Of a stretch of 64,000 bases of DNA, positions 34,735 to 45,947 are shown piece after piece (positions within the stretch are counted from its first letter, which is position 1; each line of letters opens with the position of its first letter). A model generated the notes under the pieces. It was given only the letters and a program-made list of their open reading frames with translations, was not told the DNA's origin and did no database searches. Source of the DNA: Gammaproteobacteria bacterium RIFCSPHIGHO2_02_FULL_42_43 (GTDB lineage: Bacteria > Pseudomonadota > Gammaproteobacteria > Coxiellales > Coxiellaceae). The stretch is from assembly GCA_001801425.1 (NCBI GenBank), contig MGXR01000015.1, forward strand, positions 1 through 64,000, in the 5' to 3' direction. The translations under genes were made by a program, and so were the position numbers.

Positions 34735-35688
34735 TTATTGCGCCAACTGCTGTAACCGAATGCTGGCTAATTGCGCAGCTGTCGAGCCCGGATAACTTTT
34801 CTTGATTTTTATGAATTCTGCGCGCGCTTTATCTGTTTCGCCGGTCGCTGCATGAATCATCGCAATCTTTAATTGCGCGTCAGGTACTTTATTAGAGCTT
34901 GGGTATTGCGTCACAATCATTTCAAATTCTGATTGCGCTGCATCATATTTTTGATTCATCAATGCAATTTCACCCAGCCAAAAATGCGCGTTCACTGCAA
35001 ACTGACCTTTGGGATAATTCACTAAGTATTGCTTAAATGCCGCATCAGCATGATCAAAATGTTTTTGCGACAGTAACTGAAAAGCTTTGCCATAAGCACC
35101 TGCATCATCAGAAGAAACAGGAGCAAATGAAGTTTTAGCGGTGGATGAAGATATGTCTGAAGCGGCAGCGCTGGCCTGTGATTTTGAGCCAATGCGTTGC
35201 GATAAATCTTGATAAAAATCTTTTTGCTGCGTTTTCAGTGTCTCTAATTCATGTCGCGCCACTTCCAACTTGCCTTGCAACTCCGACACTTTTTGCTGCA
35301 AATCACTCACTTGCTGTGGCAAATTCATTTGCGTTAAATTCGACATTTGTTGTTGAACATGTGACAAACGATCATCCACAGAACCACCCGTTGATTGCCA
35401 TTCTTGTTGCGGAACTGCGGCAGGCGACTCGGATTGAGCGGAAGATCCAGTTGATTGAGATGCAGACGTCGGCTGCGAGGCGGGCGTTGCCGTAGTTGAA
35501 GGAGTGTTCGTCACTGGCTGCCAACCAGAATTGTCGCTGCCAGTTGTGCCGCTCGACGTGGCACTACTTGAATCCGCTTGCGCATTGGCAACATCTTGAT
35601 TGATGTCAACCACCGGCGCTTCATCTGCAAACACCGCAAACGAACCAGACAACAAGCCAATCAGTAAAACTAAACCCGCCTTGTGCAT
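34735..35688 (-). CDS. cpoB: Cell division coordinator CpoB (YbgF)
   Basis: CpoB is a periplasmic protein that binds TolA and PBP1B and coordinates outer-membrane constriction with peptidoglycan synthesis. The 317-residue product has a signal peptide (ending SFAVFA), a long Ser/Thr/Gln-rich linker (about 28-95), a trimerising coiled coil (about 105-160) and a C-terminal TPR domain. In that domain AYGKAFQLLSQKHFDHADAA, NAHFWLGEIALMNQKYDAA and PDAQLKIAMIHA are typical. The linker is longer than in Escherichia coli. Confidence 0.92.
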   Translation of the reverse strand: MHKAGLVLLIGLLSGSFAVFADEAPVVDINQDVANAQADSSSATSSGTTGSDNSGWQPVTNTPSTTATPASQPTSASQSTGSSAQSESPAAVPQQEWQSTGGSVDDRLSHVQQQMSNLTQMNLPQQVSDLQQKVSELQGKLEVARHELETLKTQQKDFYQDLSQRIGSKSQASAAASDISSSTAKTSFAPVSSDDAGAYGKAFQLLSQKHFDHADAAFKQYLVNYPKGQFAVNAHFWLGEIALMNQKYDAAQSEFEMIVTQYPSSNKVPDAQLKIAMIHAATGETDKARAEFIKIKKSYPGSTAAQLASIRLQQLAQ

Positions 35689-35727
35689 AACGTTAGCCCT
35701 TTTGCTTTAAGAGTTCCCGCTGAGAAT

Positions 35728-35849
35728 AAAATTTTCATCTTTGGATGATCTTGAACGATAATTTATTTCGAAAATGCTCATTGACTGACGCGTCAACTGC
35801 GCTTTTCTCAACAAATTATCGTTCAATCTCATCTCAAATCTGAAAATTT
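35728..35849. repeat. 122-bp long imperfect palindrome between pal and cpoB
   Basis: The two halves are nearly complementary along their whole length. The ends AAATTTTCA / TGAAAATTT match, the inner 14 bases TTGAACGATAATTT (35751-35764) pair perfectly with 35813-35826, and the centre is TTGAC...GTCAA. It is the size and form of a small non-autonomous element or a long RNA hairpin. It sits inside the tol-pal operon and would be transcribed. Confidence 0.75.
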
Positions 35850-35875
35850 AAGTTAATCAACCCTCAGAGCGGAAA

Positions 35876-36409
35876 CTACTGTTTTTGTTTATAAATAAAA
35901 TTCACGCGGCGATTGAGCGCCCAAGCATGCTCATCATTACCAGCAACTGCCGGATTTTCTTTTCCGTAGCTCACCATTTGGATCTGCGATGGACGCACGC
36001 CATCTTGTTCCATGATGCGACCAACGCTTTGATCACGTCGCCAACCCAAGCCCACATTATATTCTCGGCTGCCGCGATTGTCTGTATTTCCTTCCAACCG
36101 CACACGCGCTGCTTGGTGAGAGGCTAAATAATTCGATTGTGTTGTCAGCGCTTGCATGTCACTGGAGCTTAAACCGCTTTTATCAAAACCAAAGTAATAC
36201 GTTTGATTCGAAGGTGCCTTCAAAGAATTGGTCGCAAATCCTTCGGAGTTGGTTGCATAACCCGCGCCACCTTGCATGCCATACGATTCCGCGCCTTGAG
36301 AGCCAGAACCGCTGTTTGCAGAAGACGGTTTCTTCGAGCAAGAAGTTAATGCCAAGCTGCACACTGCAAGTGCAACCACTGATAAAGTAACGATCCGTTT
36401 TTTCATCAT
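35876..36409 (-). CDS. pal: Peptidoglycan-associated lipoprotein Pal
   Basis: Pal is an outer-membrane lipoprotein that anchors the membrane to peptidoglycan and binds TolB. The 177-residue product has a lipobox ending LALTSC (lipidated Cys near residue 24), a Ser/Gly-rich linker, and an OmpA-like domain. That domain includes YFGFDKSGLSS, VRLEGNTDNRGSREYNVGLGWRR with the peptidoglycan-binding Asp and Arg, and VSYGKENPAVAGNDEHAWALNRRV. Order tolB-pal-cpoB is standard. Confidence 0.96.
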   Translation of the reverse strand: MMKKRIVTLSVVALAVCSLALTSCSKKPSSANSGSGSQGAESYGMQGGAGYATNSEGFATNSLKAPSNQTYYFGFDKSGLSSSDMQALTTQSNYLASHQAARVRLEGNTDNRGSREYNVGLGWRRDQSVGRIMEQDGVRPSQIQMVSYGKENPAVAGNDEHAWALNRRVNFIYKQKQ

Positions 36410-36426
36410 ACAAACCTCAAATTAAT

Positions 36427-37734
36427 TTACAAATAGGGTGACCAAGATGGATCCTGCACATCCCCCGCTTCCGAAGGCAGTCGCAACTTAACACGTCCAT
36501 CCAAAGACACGAGACCCAACACCGAACGACCATCCATTCGTGTTCCGTATAATATCATTTTTCCGTTCGGCGCTACACTAGGGGAATCATCTGATCCAGA
36601 ATTCGTCAGCACCGTCAGCCGCCCCGACGATAAATCTTGTTTAGCGATATTAAAATTTCCATTGTCACGATGCATCATCACGAGCGTATGATCTTGTGGT
36701 GTCAAACACGCACGCGCATTGTAATCACCATCAAATGTCACGCGCTCAGTCTCCCCTGTTGCGAAATTATAACGATAAATTTGCAAACCACCGGCGCGAT
36801 CAGAACTAAAAAATAATGTGTTACCGTTGCGAGACCACACGGGCTCAGTATTAATCGAATAATCGTTAGTAATTTGCGTTAATTTTTTGGTGGCAAGATT
36901 CATCACATAGATATTCGGATTGCCGTTTAACGTTAACACCAACGCCATCCGATGACCATTCGGCGAAAATGCCGGCGCGCCGTTAATGCCTGGAAATCTC
37001 GATAATAATTCGCGCGCCCCCGTCGCTAAATTTTGCAAATAAATCGCGGCCTGATGATTTTCAAATGACACATATGCCAAAAAACGACCGTTTGGCATCC
37101 ACGTAGGCGACATCATGGGCTCACTCGACGTTAATAATACTTGTGGATGAAATCCATCTTGATCGGCCACTACCAGCTGATATCGCGTAGTGCCATTTTG
37201 AACGCGTTGCGCCAATACATACGCAATTTTCGTGTTAAAAATGCCGCGCACGCCCGTTAATTTTTCGTAAATTAAATCACTGATGTGATGCGCCAGTCCG
37301 CGCAACGCACTTTGCGACGCCGAAAAACTATCATTCAATAAAATAGCGGAGGCTGCGCCTTGATTCATGTTCGCATACAGATCGATGAGCTGAAATGAAA
37401 CCACATAATGATCGCCCTCTTGCTGCACTCGGCCAGTCACAATGTCGCTCGCCCCTTGTTTTCGCCAATAGCTGGTATCGACAGATGATTGAATAGGAAG
37501 GAGTGCAAGCTTACCAAGCGGTTTTATTAAAAATTGTCCGCTATTCTGCAAATCCGTACTAATCACTTGTGAAATTGTTGTATTTCCCGGCACATTGTTT
37601 GCTTGATCCTGAAACGGAACAATGATGATGGGAATTGCGGCATTCACGCCTTGCGTTAATTCGATGCGAAGCGCTGCATGCGCCGTGGAGAATAAAAACA
37701 AAAATGCAAAAAAATATTTTGAAATGGAACGCAT
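36427..37734 (-). CDS. tolB: Tol-Pal system translocation protein TolB
   Basis: TolB is a periplasmic protein that shuttles between Pal and TolA during outer-membrane constriction. The 435-residue product has a signal peptide ending STAHAA, an N-terminal alpha/beta domain (about 25-160), and a six-bladed propeller. The propeller repeats include [48 protein letters not shown] and [14 protein letters not shown]. It lies 17 bases upstream of pal and 59 downstream of tolA. Confidence 0.96.
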   Translation of the reverse strand: MRSISKYFFAFLFLFSTAHAALRIELTQGVNAAIPIIIVPFQDQANNVPGNTTISQVISTDLQNSGQFLIKPLGKLALLPIQSSVDTSYWRKQGASDIVTGRVQQEGDHYVVSFQLIDLYANMNQGAASAILLNDSFSASQSALRGLAHHISDLIYEKLTGVRGIFNTKIAYVLAQRVQNGTTRYQLVVADQDGFHPQVLLTSSEPMMSPTWMPNGRFLAYVSFENHQAAIYLQNLATGARELLSRFPGINGAPAFSPNGHRMALVLTLNGNPNIYVMNLATKKLTQITNDYSINTEPVWSRNGNTLFFSSDRAGGLQIYRYNFATGETERVTFDGDYNARACLTPQDHTLVMMHRDNGNFNIAKQDLSSGRLTVLTNSGSDDSPSVAPNGKMILYGTRMDGRSVLGLVSLDGRVKLRLPSEAGDVQDPSWSPYL

Positions 37735-37793
37735 AAAAACTCCGAATCAATTGCGTAAAATGCTACGCTTTTTTATAATGAAAACAATACCGA

Positions 37794-38564
37794 TCATCCA
37801 ATATTCATATAGCCTTTCGGGCTCAACGTTAAAATCAATTGGCGAAAATGATCAAACTGATCAGACTCTGTCGGCACAGGCAGCGGGGACGACTGCACAA
37901 TCGCGGTTTTCGCTGATTGATCAAGTGCTGCATCACCACTGCTTTTCACTAAATTTATCGATAAAATCACACCGCCTGGCGCGACACTGACTGAATAAAC
38001 ACATTGCAATTGATCATTCACCGTAGGAATTCTCCAATTAGATTGAATGAGCGATAAAATTTCTGCTTTATATTTATCAATCACGCCTTGATTTTCTTGT
38101 GTTTGCACTTGCAACAATTCTTTTTTCTCACTTTGCAATTGCTGCTGCACTAATGCTTGTTGCAATTTTTTTTGCGCTGCTAATAATTTTTTTTGTTTTT
38201 CTTTTTCTGCTAATGCTTTTTGTGTTGCGGCAATTTTAGCTTGCTCAATTCTTTGTGCTTGTAATTTTTTCAACTGAATTTCTTCTTTTATTTTCAACGC
38301 CAAAGCAATTTTCGCTTGTTTTTCTGCTACTAATTTTTCGGCTGCTTCGTGCTGCGCTTTTTCTATTGCATGCACTTGTGTGCTCACAGCAATTTCTGAA
38401 ACCGCGTTAACTTGAATCACTTTCGCTGAATTTTGCAAGGCGGCTGGATAGCGAAACTGCGTGGGCGCAAAGCTCAACACCAAAACAAGCACAAGCACCG
38501 CATGTAACGCAATGGCAGCAAACAAAGGCTTGCGATAGAAAGGTGTGTTTTTCATCATACTCAT
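37794..38564 (-). CDS. tolA: Tol-Pal inner-membrane protein TolA
   Basis: TolA spans the periplasm between the TolQR motor and TolB-Pal. The 256-residue product has one membrane helix (about 13-32), a long Lys/Gln/Ala-rich helical domain (about 70-165) and a C-terminal TonB-like domain with YKAEILSLIQSNWRIP, a cysteine pair not fully matched, and SLPVPTESD-like SPLPVPTES. It is shorter than the E. coli protein. tolQ and tolR, normally directly upstream, are not present: the next gene upstream is divergent. They must be elsewhere. Confidence 0.9.
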   Translation of the reverse strand: MSMMKNTPFYRKPLFAAIALHAVLVLVLVLSFAPTQFRYPAALQNSAKVIQVNAVSEIAVSTQVHAIEKAQHEAAEKLVAEKQAKIALALKIKEEIQLKKLQAQRIEQAKIAATQKALAEKEKQKKLLAAQKKLQQALVQQQLQSEKKELLQVQTQENQGVIDKYKAEILSLIQSNWRIPTVNDQLQCVYSVSVAPGGVILSINLVKSSGDAALDQSAKTAIVQSSPLPVPTESDQFDHFRQLILTLSPKGYMNIG

Positions 38565-38618
38565 TGAATTTTACGCAACGTCTGTTGATAATGAAACGAG
38601 AAGCGCAAAGGAGTCAAT

Positions 38619-39071
38619 ATGCTGTCCGGTTTACTCACCTATCACCCAGTCAACACCCCGATCAGACTACTTTCCCAATGTCATCAGAAAAATCCTGAAT
38701 TGCAATTTCTAGTATGTGAGAATAGCGACCCCAGTCTGCTGACCGTGTATTATATCGATACCAATGGTCTTGCGCATCAATTTGACGTGCATGAACATCC
38801 TGGAAACAATGGCTCCGTTGAAAAACTCATTATCGATTTACTGATGACCATGCCACACGATCTGTCACACTGCCCTTACCACCCCAATCAACCCGACAAA
38901 ATTACGCAGTGGTATCGAGACATTATTAAAAAGCACCAAGCTGTCTTGGACCCTGCGGAAGTTATCACCGCAATCAAACAAGTTGCTGCCGGCAAACGTG
39001 GAAGCTTCTGGAAAAGATTGATGCCCGTCACCCCGCGAGCGACGCGTCACCAGACAACTCCATCTGTCTAA
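38619..39071 (+). CDS. Conserved-looking small protein of unknown function
   Basis: This 150-residue soluble protein is divergent from tolA. I do not recognise the family. It has a strand-rich first half (LQFLVCENSDPSLLTVYYID), a His/Asp/Pro-rich middle with a possible metal-binding spread (HEHPGN, HCPYHPNQP), and a basic Thr-rich end. The ATG at 38619 follows AAAGGAG. Good ribosome site and clean frame support a real gene. Confidence 0.6.
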   Translation: MLSGLLTYHPVNTPIRLLSQCHQKNPELQFLVCENSDPSLLTVYYIDTNGLAHQFDVHEHPGNNGSVEKLIIDLLMTMPHDLSHCPYHPNQPDKITQWYRDIIKKHQAVLDPAEVITAIKQVAAGKRGSFWKRLMPVTPRATRHQTTPSV

Positions 39072-39094
39072 TCCTCGAAAATGTACGCGCTCTT

Positions 39095-39238
39095 AGAAGC
39101 TGTTTGGTTAAACTACTATCATGGCCATCATGCGTTGATTTTTTGCGCTCCGATGCTCATTTACTGAAATGTAATGCGCTTCGGTGCTCAAAAATCAACG
39201 CATTCTGGCGCATGCTAGCGTTTAACCAAACAGCTTCT
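39095..39238. repeat. 145-bp palindromic element, copy 1
   Basis: The ends AGAAGCTGTTTGGTTAAAC and GTTTAACCAAACAGCTTCT are perfect 19-base inverted repeats, and the interior is also largely self-complementary (GCGTTGATTTTT / AAAAATCAACGC). A second copy, about 90% identical, lies at 41546-41691 in the same orientation. It looks like a miniature inverted-repeat element. Confidence 0.88.
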
Positions 39239-39386
39239 TAGCTTCGTCGAGTAATCTATTACATCAACTGGTTGACAGTTCTCGTTGATCGGAGGTAGGA
39301 TTGTCTGTACATCAACCGACATTGATATCTTGAAAGCCCTAAGCCCCTCGACGATGCTAATATGCATTTTCTGCTTAGGCGAATAA

Positions 39387-39412
39387 AAACCCCGCGAAAG
39401 CGGGGTTTTTTT
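39387..39412 (-). terminator. Rho-independent terminator for groEL (bidirectional)
   Basis: ACCCCGC-GAAA-GCGGGGT is a seven-base GC-rich stem with A and T runs on both sides, located about 30 bases past the groEL stop. It can terminate transcription in either direction. Confidence 0.9.
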
Positions 39413-39443
39413 TGAGACATGTTTTTCTCTGAGTTGCGCAGGC

Positions 39444-41117
<1,674 letters not shown>

Positions 41118-41123
41118 TTATTT

Positions 41124-41414
41124 TTACTTTTCGATAATTCCCATGATGTCTTCTTCGCGCATCACGATGAGTTCTTGGCCTTCAATTTTGATTTCGGTGC
41201 CAGAATATTTTCCAAACACCACGGTGTCGCCTTTTTTAACAGCCAACGGTACTACTTTTCCGTCCGTCAACATTTTTCCAGCGCCAATTGCCATCACGGT
41301 ACCGCGGACTGGTTTTTCCGCTGCGGTATCTGGGATAACAATGCCACCGGCAGATGTACGTTCTTCATCTAATCGCTTGATTACCACGCGATCGTGTAAT
41401 GGTCTAATATTCAC
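41124..41414 (-). CDS. groS: Co-chaperonin GroES
   Basis: GroES is the heptameric lid of the GroEL chamber. The 96-residue product shows [14 protein letters not shown] at the start, the mobile loop [15 protein letters not shown], and [21 protein letters not shown]. It is the first gene of groESL, with a GAGGAGA-type ribosome site (read on the minus strand) seven bases before the ATG. Confidence 0.98.
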   Translation of the reverse strand: MNIRPLHDRVVIKRLDEERTSAGGIVIPDTAAEKPVRGTVMAIGAGKMLTDGKVVPLAVKKGDTVVFGKYSGTEIKIEGQELIVMREEDIMGIIEK

Positions 41415-41497
41415 TTTTCTATCTCCTCAACTTAAAAATAATGCCAAATGGGTTCGGGGTCACAAGCATACTCGCTAATGCACCCGATGAGCAAGAA

Positions 41498-41523
41498 GTA
41501 TGGGCGGTTTATAAAAATTCAAG
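41498..41523 (-). promoter_or_regulatory. Candidate sigma-32 heat-shock promoter for groESL
   Basis: On the minus strand CTTGAA (41523-41518) is followed after 13 bases by CCCATAC (41504-41498). That agrees with the sigma-32 pattern CTTGAAA-N(11-16)-CCCATnT. It lies about 85 bases before the groES ATG and 23 bases inside the palindromic element copy 2. Confidence 0.55.
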
Positions 41524-41545
41524 CGGCGCTTCAAGAAAATCGCTC

Positions 41546-41691
41546 AGAAGCTGCCTGATTAAACTACTATCATGACCATAATGCGCCGATTTTTTGCGCT
41601 CCGATGCTCATTTACTGAAATGTAAACTGCGCTTCGGTGCTCAAAAATCAACGCATTCTGGCGCATGCTAGCGTTTAACCAGACAGCTTCT
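41546..41691. repeat. 145-bp palindromic element, copy 2
   Basis: This is the second copy of the element at 39095-39238, with ends AGAAGCTGCCTGATTAAAC and GTTTAACCAGACAGCTTCT. Its right end touches the rlmJ stop codon (41691-41693). Together the two copies bracket groESL. Confidence 0.88.
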
Positions 41692-42503
41692 TATTTTAAT
41701 TTAAAATCGCATTCCAATGGATTTTGCAAATAACCAAAAGCATTTTGCAATGTTTCTTTCAATTTCCACGGTGGATTAACCAATAAAAGTCCGCACGAAG
41801 ACAGCTGATTTTCACTCTCAGCGGAGCGCAATGTACATTCCACAATGACACGTGATTTGGCAAGTAACGTCACTACGCCATAAAATTGCTGCACATACTT
41901 GCGATTTTTAATGGGGTACCAAATCATGATCGGCGCATTTTTCCAATGCGATAATATTTTTGAAACACTTGCGACAATACTTTCAAACTCATCTTTTTTT
42001 TCAAACGGCGGATCAATCAATACCATGCCGCGTTTTAATTTTGGCGGCAAAAAAGCTTTCAAACCCAAATAACCATCGAGATGATGAATTGCCACTTGCT
42101 TATCTTTTCCCATATTATTTTTCAGTGTGACCACATCTTCACGATGCAATTCACACAAAATCATTTGATCGTGATCGCGCAATAATTCGCGCGCAAAAAT
42201 AGGGGACCCGGGATAATACCGAAAATCAAGCGCATTATATTTTTTCACAATCGCAAGATAATTTTGCACCACCGTTGGCATACCATTTTTTTCGGCCAAC
42301 AATAATTTGACAACGCCATTTTTGTATTCACATTTTTTTTGCGCAGCTTCAGCATGCAAGTCGTACAACCCTATTCCTGCGTGCGTATCCAAAAAACAAA
42401 AGGGTGTTTCTTTTTGCGCGAGTTTTTCGAGCAATGCAATCAGAGCGATGTGTTTAACGACATCGGCAAAACTTCCAGCATGATAAAAGTGGCGATAGTT
42501 CAT
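41691..42503 (-). CDS. rlmJ: 23S rRNA (adenine-2030-N6)-methyltransferase RlmJ
   Basis: RlmJ methylates A2030 of 23S rRNA using S-adenosylmethionine. The 270-residue product starts with MNYRHFYHAGSFADVVKH, a family signature. It has the AdoMet-binding FLDTHAGIGLYDL and the catalytic GMVLIDPPFEKKDEF (DPPY-type motif as DPPF). The end of the gene is tightly set against a palindromic element that supplies its stop codon region. Confidence 0.93.
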   Translation of the reverse strand: MNYRHFYHAGSFADVVKHIALIALLEKLAQKETPFCFLDTHAGIGLYDLHAEAAQKKCEYKNGVVKLLLAEKNGMPTVVQNYLAIVKKYNALDFRYYPGSPIFARELLRDHDQMILCELHREDVVTLKNNMGKDKQVAIHHLDGYLGLKAFLPPKLKRGMVLIDPPFEKKDEFESIVASVSKILSHWKNAPIMIWYPIKNRKYVQQFYGVVTLLAKSRVIVECTLRSAESENQLSSCGLLLVNPPWKLKETLQNAFGYLQNPLECDFKLK

Positions 42504-42522
42504 AATAGTGATATCAAATCAG

Positions 42523-42544
42523 AACCGCGAGTGTTAACAAGCGG
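42523..42544. repeat. Short dispersed repeat (ACCGCGAGTGTTAACAAGCG type)
   Basis: This 22-base sequence is identical to 54185-54206, and a variant with three changes lies at 52746-52767. It sits in the divergent gap between rlmJ and acnA. Confidence 0.7.
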
Positions 42545-42598
42545 ATAATACAGGGCATTTTAAAATGCAATAAAAATCGCGTTTTGAAATGGAATTGG

Positions 42599-42604
42599 TA
42601 TAAT
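42599..42604 (+). promoter_or_regulatory. Possible -10 element for acnA
   Basis: TATAAT lies 32 bases before the GTG start of acnA. A 14-base palindrome GCATTTTAAAATGC at 42555-42568 lies upstream. No clear -35 box is seen. Confidence 0.3.
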
Positions 42605-42636
42605 ATGACATTATTTCTCTAACTGTCGAGGGATTT

Positions 42637-45294
42637 GTGAAAAACACCTATCAAACTGAACGCGAACTCAACGTCGATGGAAAAACCTATCACTATTTCA
42701 GCCTGCCCGCACTGGCTGAAAAACATTTTCCAGGGATTCGTCAATTGCCCTTTTCGCTGAAAATTCTCTTGGAAAATCAGCTCAGAAATGAAGATGGTGA
42801 AGTCACGACTGCTAAAGACATCAGCGCGTTTTCTGATTGGCTTTCTCAAAAACATTCAGATCACGAAATTGCGTATCGCCCTGCGCGCGTTTTAATGCAG
42901 GATTTTACGGGTGTTCCCGCAGTGGTGGATTTAGCAGCGATGCGAAATGCCATGCAAGATTTAAAAGGCGATGCTGACAAAATTAATCCGCTATGTCCCG
43001 TGGATTTAATCATTGATCACTCCGTGCAAGTCGATCAATACGGAAACGATCATTCATTTGCCGCTAACGTGAAAATTGAAATGGATCGCAACCACGAGCG
43101 TTACACATTTTTAAAATGGGGCCAAAAAACATTTGCAGATTTTCAAGTGGTGCCGCCCGGCACTGGCATTTGCCATCAAGTAAATTTGGAATATTTAGGT
43201 CACGTGGTGCGTTCACAAAATAAAAAACAAAAAAATTATGCATTTCCCGACACACTCGTTGGCACTGACAGCCACACCACCATGATTAATGGTTTGGGAA
43301 TTTTAGGTTGGGGTGTCGGCGGCATTGAAGCAGAAGCAGCGATGCTCGGCCAACCCGTTTCGATGTTAATTCCCGACGTCGTTGGTTTTCGCTTAGACGG
43401 AAAATTAAAAGAAGGAATCACCGCGACCGATTTGGTATTAACTGTCACCAACATGCTGCGACAAAAAGGGGTTGTTGGAAAATTTGTTGAATTTTATGGG
43501 CCCGGATTAAAACATTTGCCGCTCGCCGATCGCGCAACGATTGCAAATATGTCGCCAGAGTATGGCGCGACATGCGGATTATTTCCCATCGACGATGAAA
43601 CCATTAAATATTTAACGCTCACCAATCGCGATGAAAACACCATTGCGCTCGTGAAAGCTTACGCGCAAACACAAGGCATGTGGCACGATGAACACAGCGT
43701 TGAGCCTGTATTTTCCGATACATTGCAATTAAATTTATCGGATGTGGTGCCGAGCGTTGCGGGCCCAAAACGTCCGCAAGATCGCGTCGCTATCACTGCA
43801 TTGCCGCAAACTGTTAAACAAATATTTGAAACAAATAAAATTGATGGTGCTAAAAAATATCCGACCGATGCCGGATTTGACTTGCATCATGGAGATCTTG
43901 TAATTGCTGCAATTACAAGCTGCACCAACACTTCCAATCCATCCGTTATGCTCGCTGCAGGATTGCTCGCGAAAAAAGCGGTGGAAAAAGGATTGTCCGC
44001 AAAACCGTGGGTTAAATCATCGCTCGCCCCCGGATCAAAAGTCGTCACTGATTATTTAAAAAAAGCAGATTTAACAAAATATTTAGATCAATTGGGATTT
44101 TATTTGGTGGGTTATGGATGCACCACTTGCATCGGTAATTCTGGCCCACTCAATGAACCTATCAGCAACACCATCAATAAAAATCAATTGACGGTTTGCG
44201 CTGTGTTATCAGGAAATCGTAATTTCGAAGGCCGCATTCATCCGCAAGTGCGCGCAAATTGGTTGGCATCGCCCCCGCTCGTTGTCGCTTACGCATTAGC
44301 TGGCACGATGAATATTGATCTCTCGCGCGATCCCATTGGCGAAAATAATCACGGTGAAAAAATTTATTTAAAAGATATTTGGCCGACATCTGCGGAAATT
44401 TCTGCGGCGCAACTAAATGTTGAACGCAGCATGTTCACCAAAGAATACAGCGAAATTTTTGATGGCGACAGCACGTGGCAATCTATCCAAATGAAAGCGA
44501 CAGAAACATATCATTGGGATCCCAAATCAACTTACGTAAAATTGCCGCCGTATTTTGATCACATGAAAACAACACTAGATGCACCAAAAGATATTTGCAA
44601 CGCGCGTGTTTTAGCGATTTTTGGCGACAGCGTGACAACCGATCACATTTCACCCGCGGGTTCCATCAAACCGGATAGTCCTGCCGGAAATTATTTGAAA
44701 GCACATGGAGTTGCTGTTGCTGATTTTAATTCTTATGGTTCGCGTCGCGGCAATCACGAAATCATGATGCGCGGCACATTTGCTAATATTCGCATTCGCA
44801 ATGAAATGTTAACGGATGTCGAAGGTGGTTTTACACTGCATTTTCCAGACAAAAAACAATTGTCGATTTACGACGCGGCGATGGAATATCAAAAAACAAA
44901 AACACCTTTAGTGATTTTTGCTGGCGCTGAATATGGCAGCGGATCATCGCGCGACTGGGCAGCCAAGGGAACATTATTACTTGGCGTGAAAGCCGTTATT
45001 GCAGAAAGTTTCGAACGTATTCACCGTTCTAATTTGATTGGCATGGGGGTGTTGCCATTGGAATTTATAAACGGCATTAATCGAAAAACACTCAAGCTCG
45101 ATGGCGCTGAAATAATTTCCATCGACGGTATTGCGAACGACTTAACACCCGGAAAAAAATTGCCGTTGCACATCACGCGCGCGGATGGGAAAAAAGAAAC
45201 GATAGAGGTGCGCTGTCGCATCGATACGAAAAACGAATTAACGTATTACCTAAATGGCGGAATTCTACAAACGGTGTTGCGTGGGTTATTGTAA
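42637..45294 (+). CDS. acnA: Aconitate hydratase A
   Basis: AcnA is the [4Fe-4S] enzyme that interconverts citrate and isocitrate in the citric acid cycle. The 885-residue product has the IRP/AcnA layout: VQDFTGVP-like [44 protein letters not shown], cluster cysteines in [12 protein letters not shown] and [12 protein letters not shown], and a C-terminal swivel domain with [19 protein letters not shown] and [16 protein letters not shown]. The start is a GTG, since no ATG fits the family's N-terminus. Length is typical. Confidence 0.97.
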   Translation: MKNTYQTERELNVDGKTYHYFSLPALAEKHFPGIRQLPFSLKILLENQLRNEDGEVTTAKDISAFSDWLSQKHSDHEIAYRPARVLMQDFTGVPAVVDLAAMRNAMQDLKGDADKINPLCPVDLIIDHSVQVDQYGNDHSFAANVKIEMDRNHERYTFLKWGQKTFADFQVVPPGTGICHQVNLEYLGHVVRSQNKKQKNYAFPDTLVGTDSHTTMINGLGILGWGVGGIEAEAAMLGQPVSMLIPDVVGFRLDGKLKEGITATDLVLTVTNMLRQKGVVGKFVEFYGPGLKHLPLADRATIANMSPEYGATCGLFPIDDETIKYLTLTNRDENTIALVKAYAQTQGMWHDEHSVEPVFSDTLQLNLSDVVPSVAGPKRPQDRVAITALPQTVKQIFETNKIDGAKKYPTDAGFDLHHGDLVIAAITSCTNTSNPSVMLAAGLLAKKAVEKGLSAKPWVKSSLAPGSKVVTDYLKKADLTKYLDQLGFYLVGYGCTTCIGNSGPLNEPISNTINKNQLTVCAVLSGNRNFEGRIHPQVRANWLASPPLVVAYALAGTMNIDLSRDPIGENNHGEKIYLKDIWPTSAEISAAQLNVERSMFTKEYSEIFDGDSTWQSIQMKATETYHWDPKSTYVKLPPYFDHMKTTLDAPKDICNARVLAIFGDSVTTDHISPAGSIKPDSPAGNYLKAHGVAVADFNSYGSRRGNHEIMMRGTFANIRIRNEMLTDVEGGFTLHFPDKKQLSIYDAAMEYQKTKTPLVIFAGAEYGSGSSRDWAAKGTLLLGVKAVIAESFERIHRSNLIGMGVLPLEFINGINRKTLKLDGAEIISIDGIANDLTPGKKLPLHITRADGKKETIEVRCRIDTKNELTYYLNGGILQTVLRGLL

Positions 45295-45296
45295 TA

Positions 45297-45827
45297 TTAA
45301 ATCGGGCTCGGCGGTCTTATTATTCGTTGCGGGTCATTATCACTGCTTGTTTTAGGTGCCTTTTCATAAGGCGGCAACGGAAAAAAATAAGGTGGTGGTG
45401 GTAGTGGTGATAGATAAGAAGGTTTCTGAGGATGTTTTAGTAGTTCTTTTATCTCAGCGTTCTTCGCATTTATCTCCCAAAAAGTATCCTGCCTGCGTTG
45501 CATGTTCAAAAATAAGTTCCGCAACGCCGAAACAATTTCGGTAGGAATCCCCTGTGATGTTGGCGATATAGGTCTTCTTAGAGTTCCTATCTCTGAAATT
45601 ATTTGCAGCTTTTTTAATAAAAACGTGGACTGACGACTGAGTTGGGGGCTCTGCTGAATCTTGAGCTCCAATAGCACAATAATCTCCACTAATAGGGAGG
45701 ATATCACCTCAAACTTTTCATTGATCTTGGTGGAAGCGAAAACCGCCGTGTACAACGCATTCAATGCGTCCGTCAACTCTTTGTCATCTGTCAACGTACC
45801 CCACAATCCTAGACTATCTGTTCTCAT
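45297..45827 (-). CDS. Orphan helical protein with a proline-rich PY-motif tail
   Basis: I recognise no family for this 176-residue protein. Residues 15-135 are mostly helical (KINEKFEVISSLLVEIIVLLE). The C-terminal 45 residues are proline-rich and contain PPPY (144-147) and LPPY (151-154), which match the [L/P]PxY motif bound by WW domains of eukaryotic Nedd4-type ubiquitin ligases. It ends in Arg-Pro-Pro-Ser-Pro-Ile. No signal peptide is seen. The stop almost touches that of acnA. A host-directed role is inference from the motifs. Confidence 0.55.
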   Translation of the reverse strand: MRTDSLGLWGTLTDDKELTDALNALYTAVFASTKINEKFEVISSLLVEIIVLLELKIQQSPQLSRQSTFLLKKLQIISEIGTLRRPISPTSQGIPTEIVSALRNLFLNMQRRQDTFWEINAKNAEIKELLKHPQKPSYLSPLPPPPYFFPLPPYEKAPKTSSDNDPQRIIRPPSPI

Positions 45828-45947
45828 TTACAATCCACCTAATGATAATATTTTACCCATTATGAAACATAACTGCCCTGTTCCACAATCTAAAAATACT
45901 TAACGAAAAATTAACGTCGATGCAATATCGCGTGTTATTCTCAAGCC

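Larger units (their letters stand above)
39072..39443. other. Gene-free stretch downstream of groEL
   Basis: This holds the first palindromic element (39095-39238), about 145 bases in which I see no feature, and a terminator hairpin at 39387-39412. No frame with coding character was found. Confidence 0.5.

Noticed and set aside
45356-45544. Plus-strand frame opposite the proline-rich orphan gene
   Set aside because: It is antisense to the proline codons (read as Val/Gly runs) and lacks a start context.
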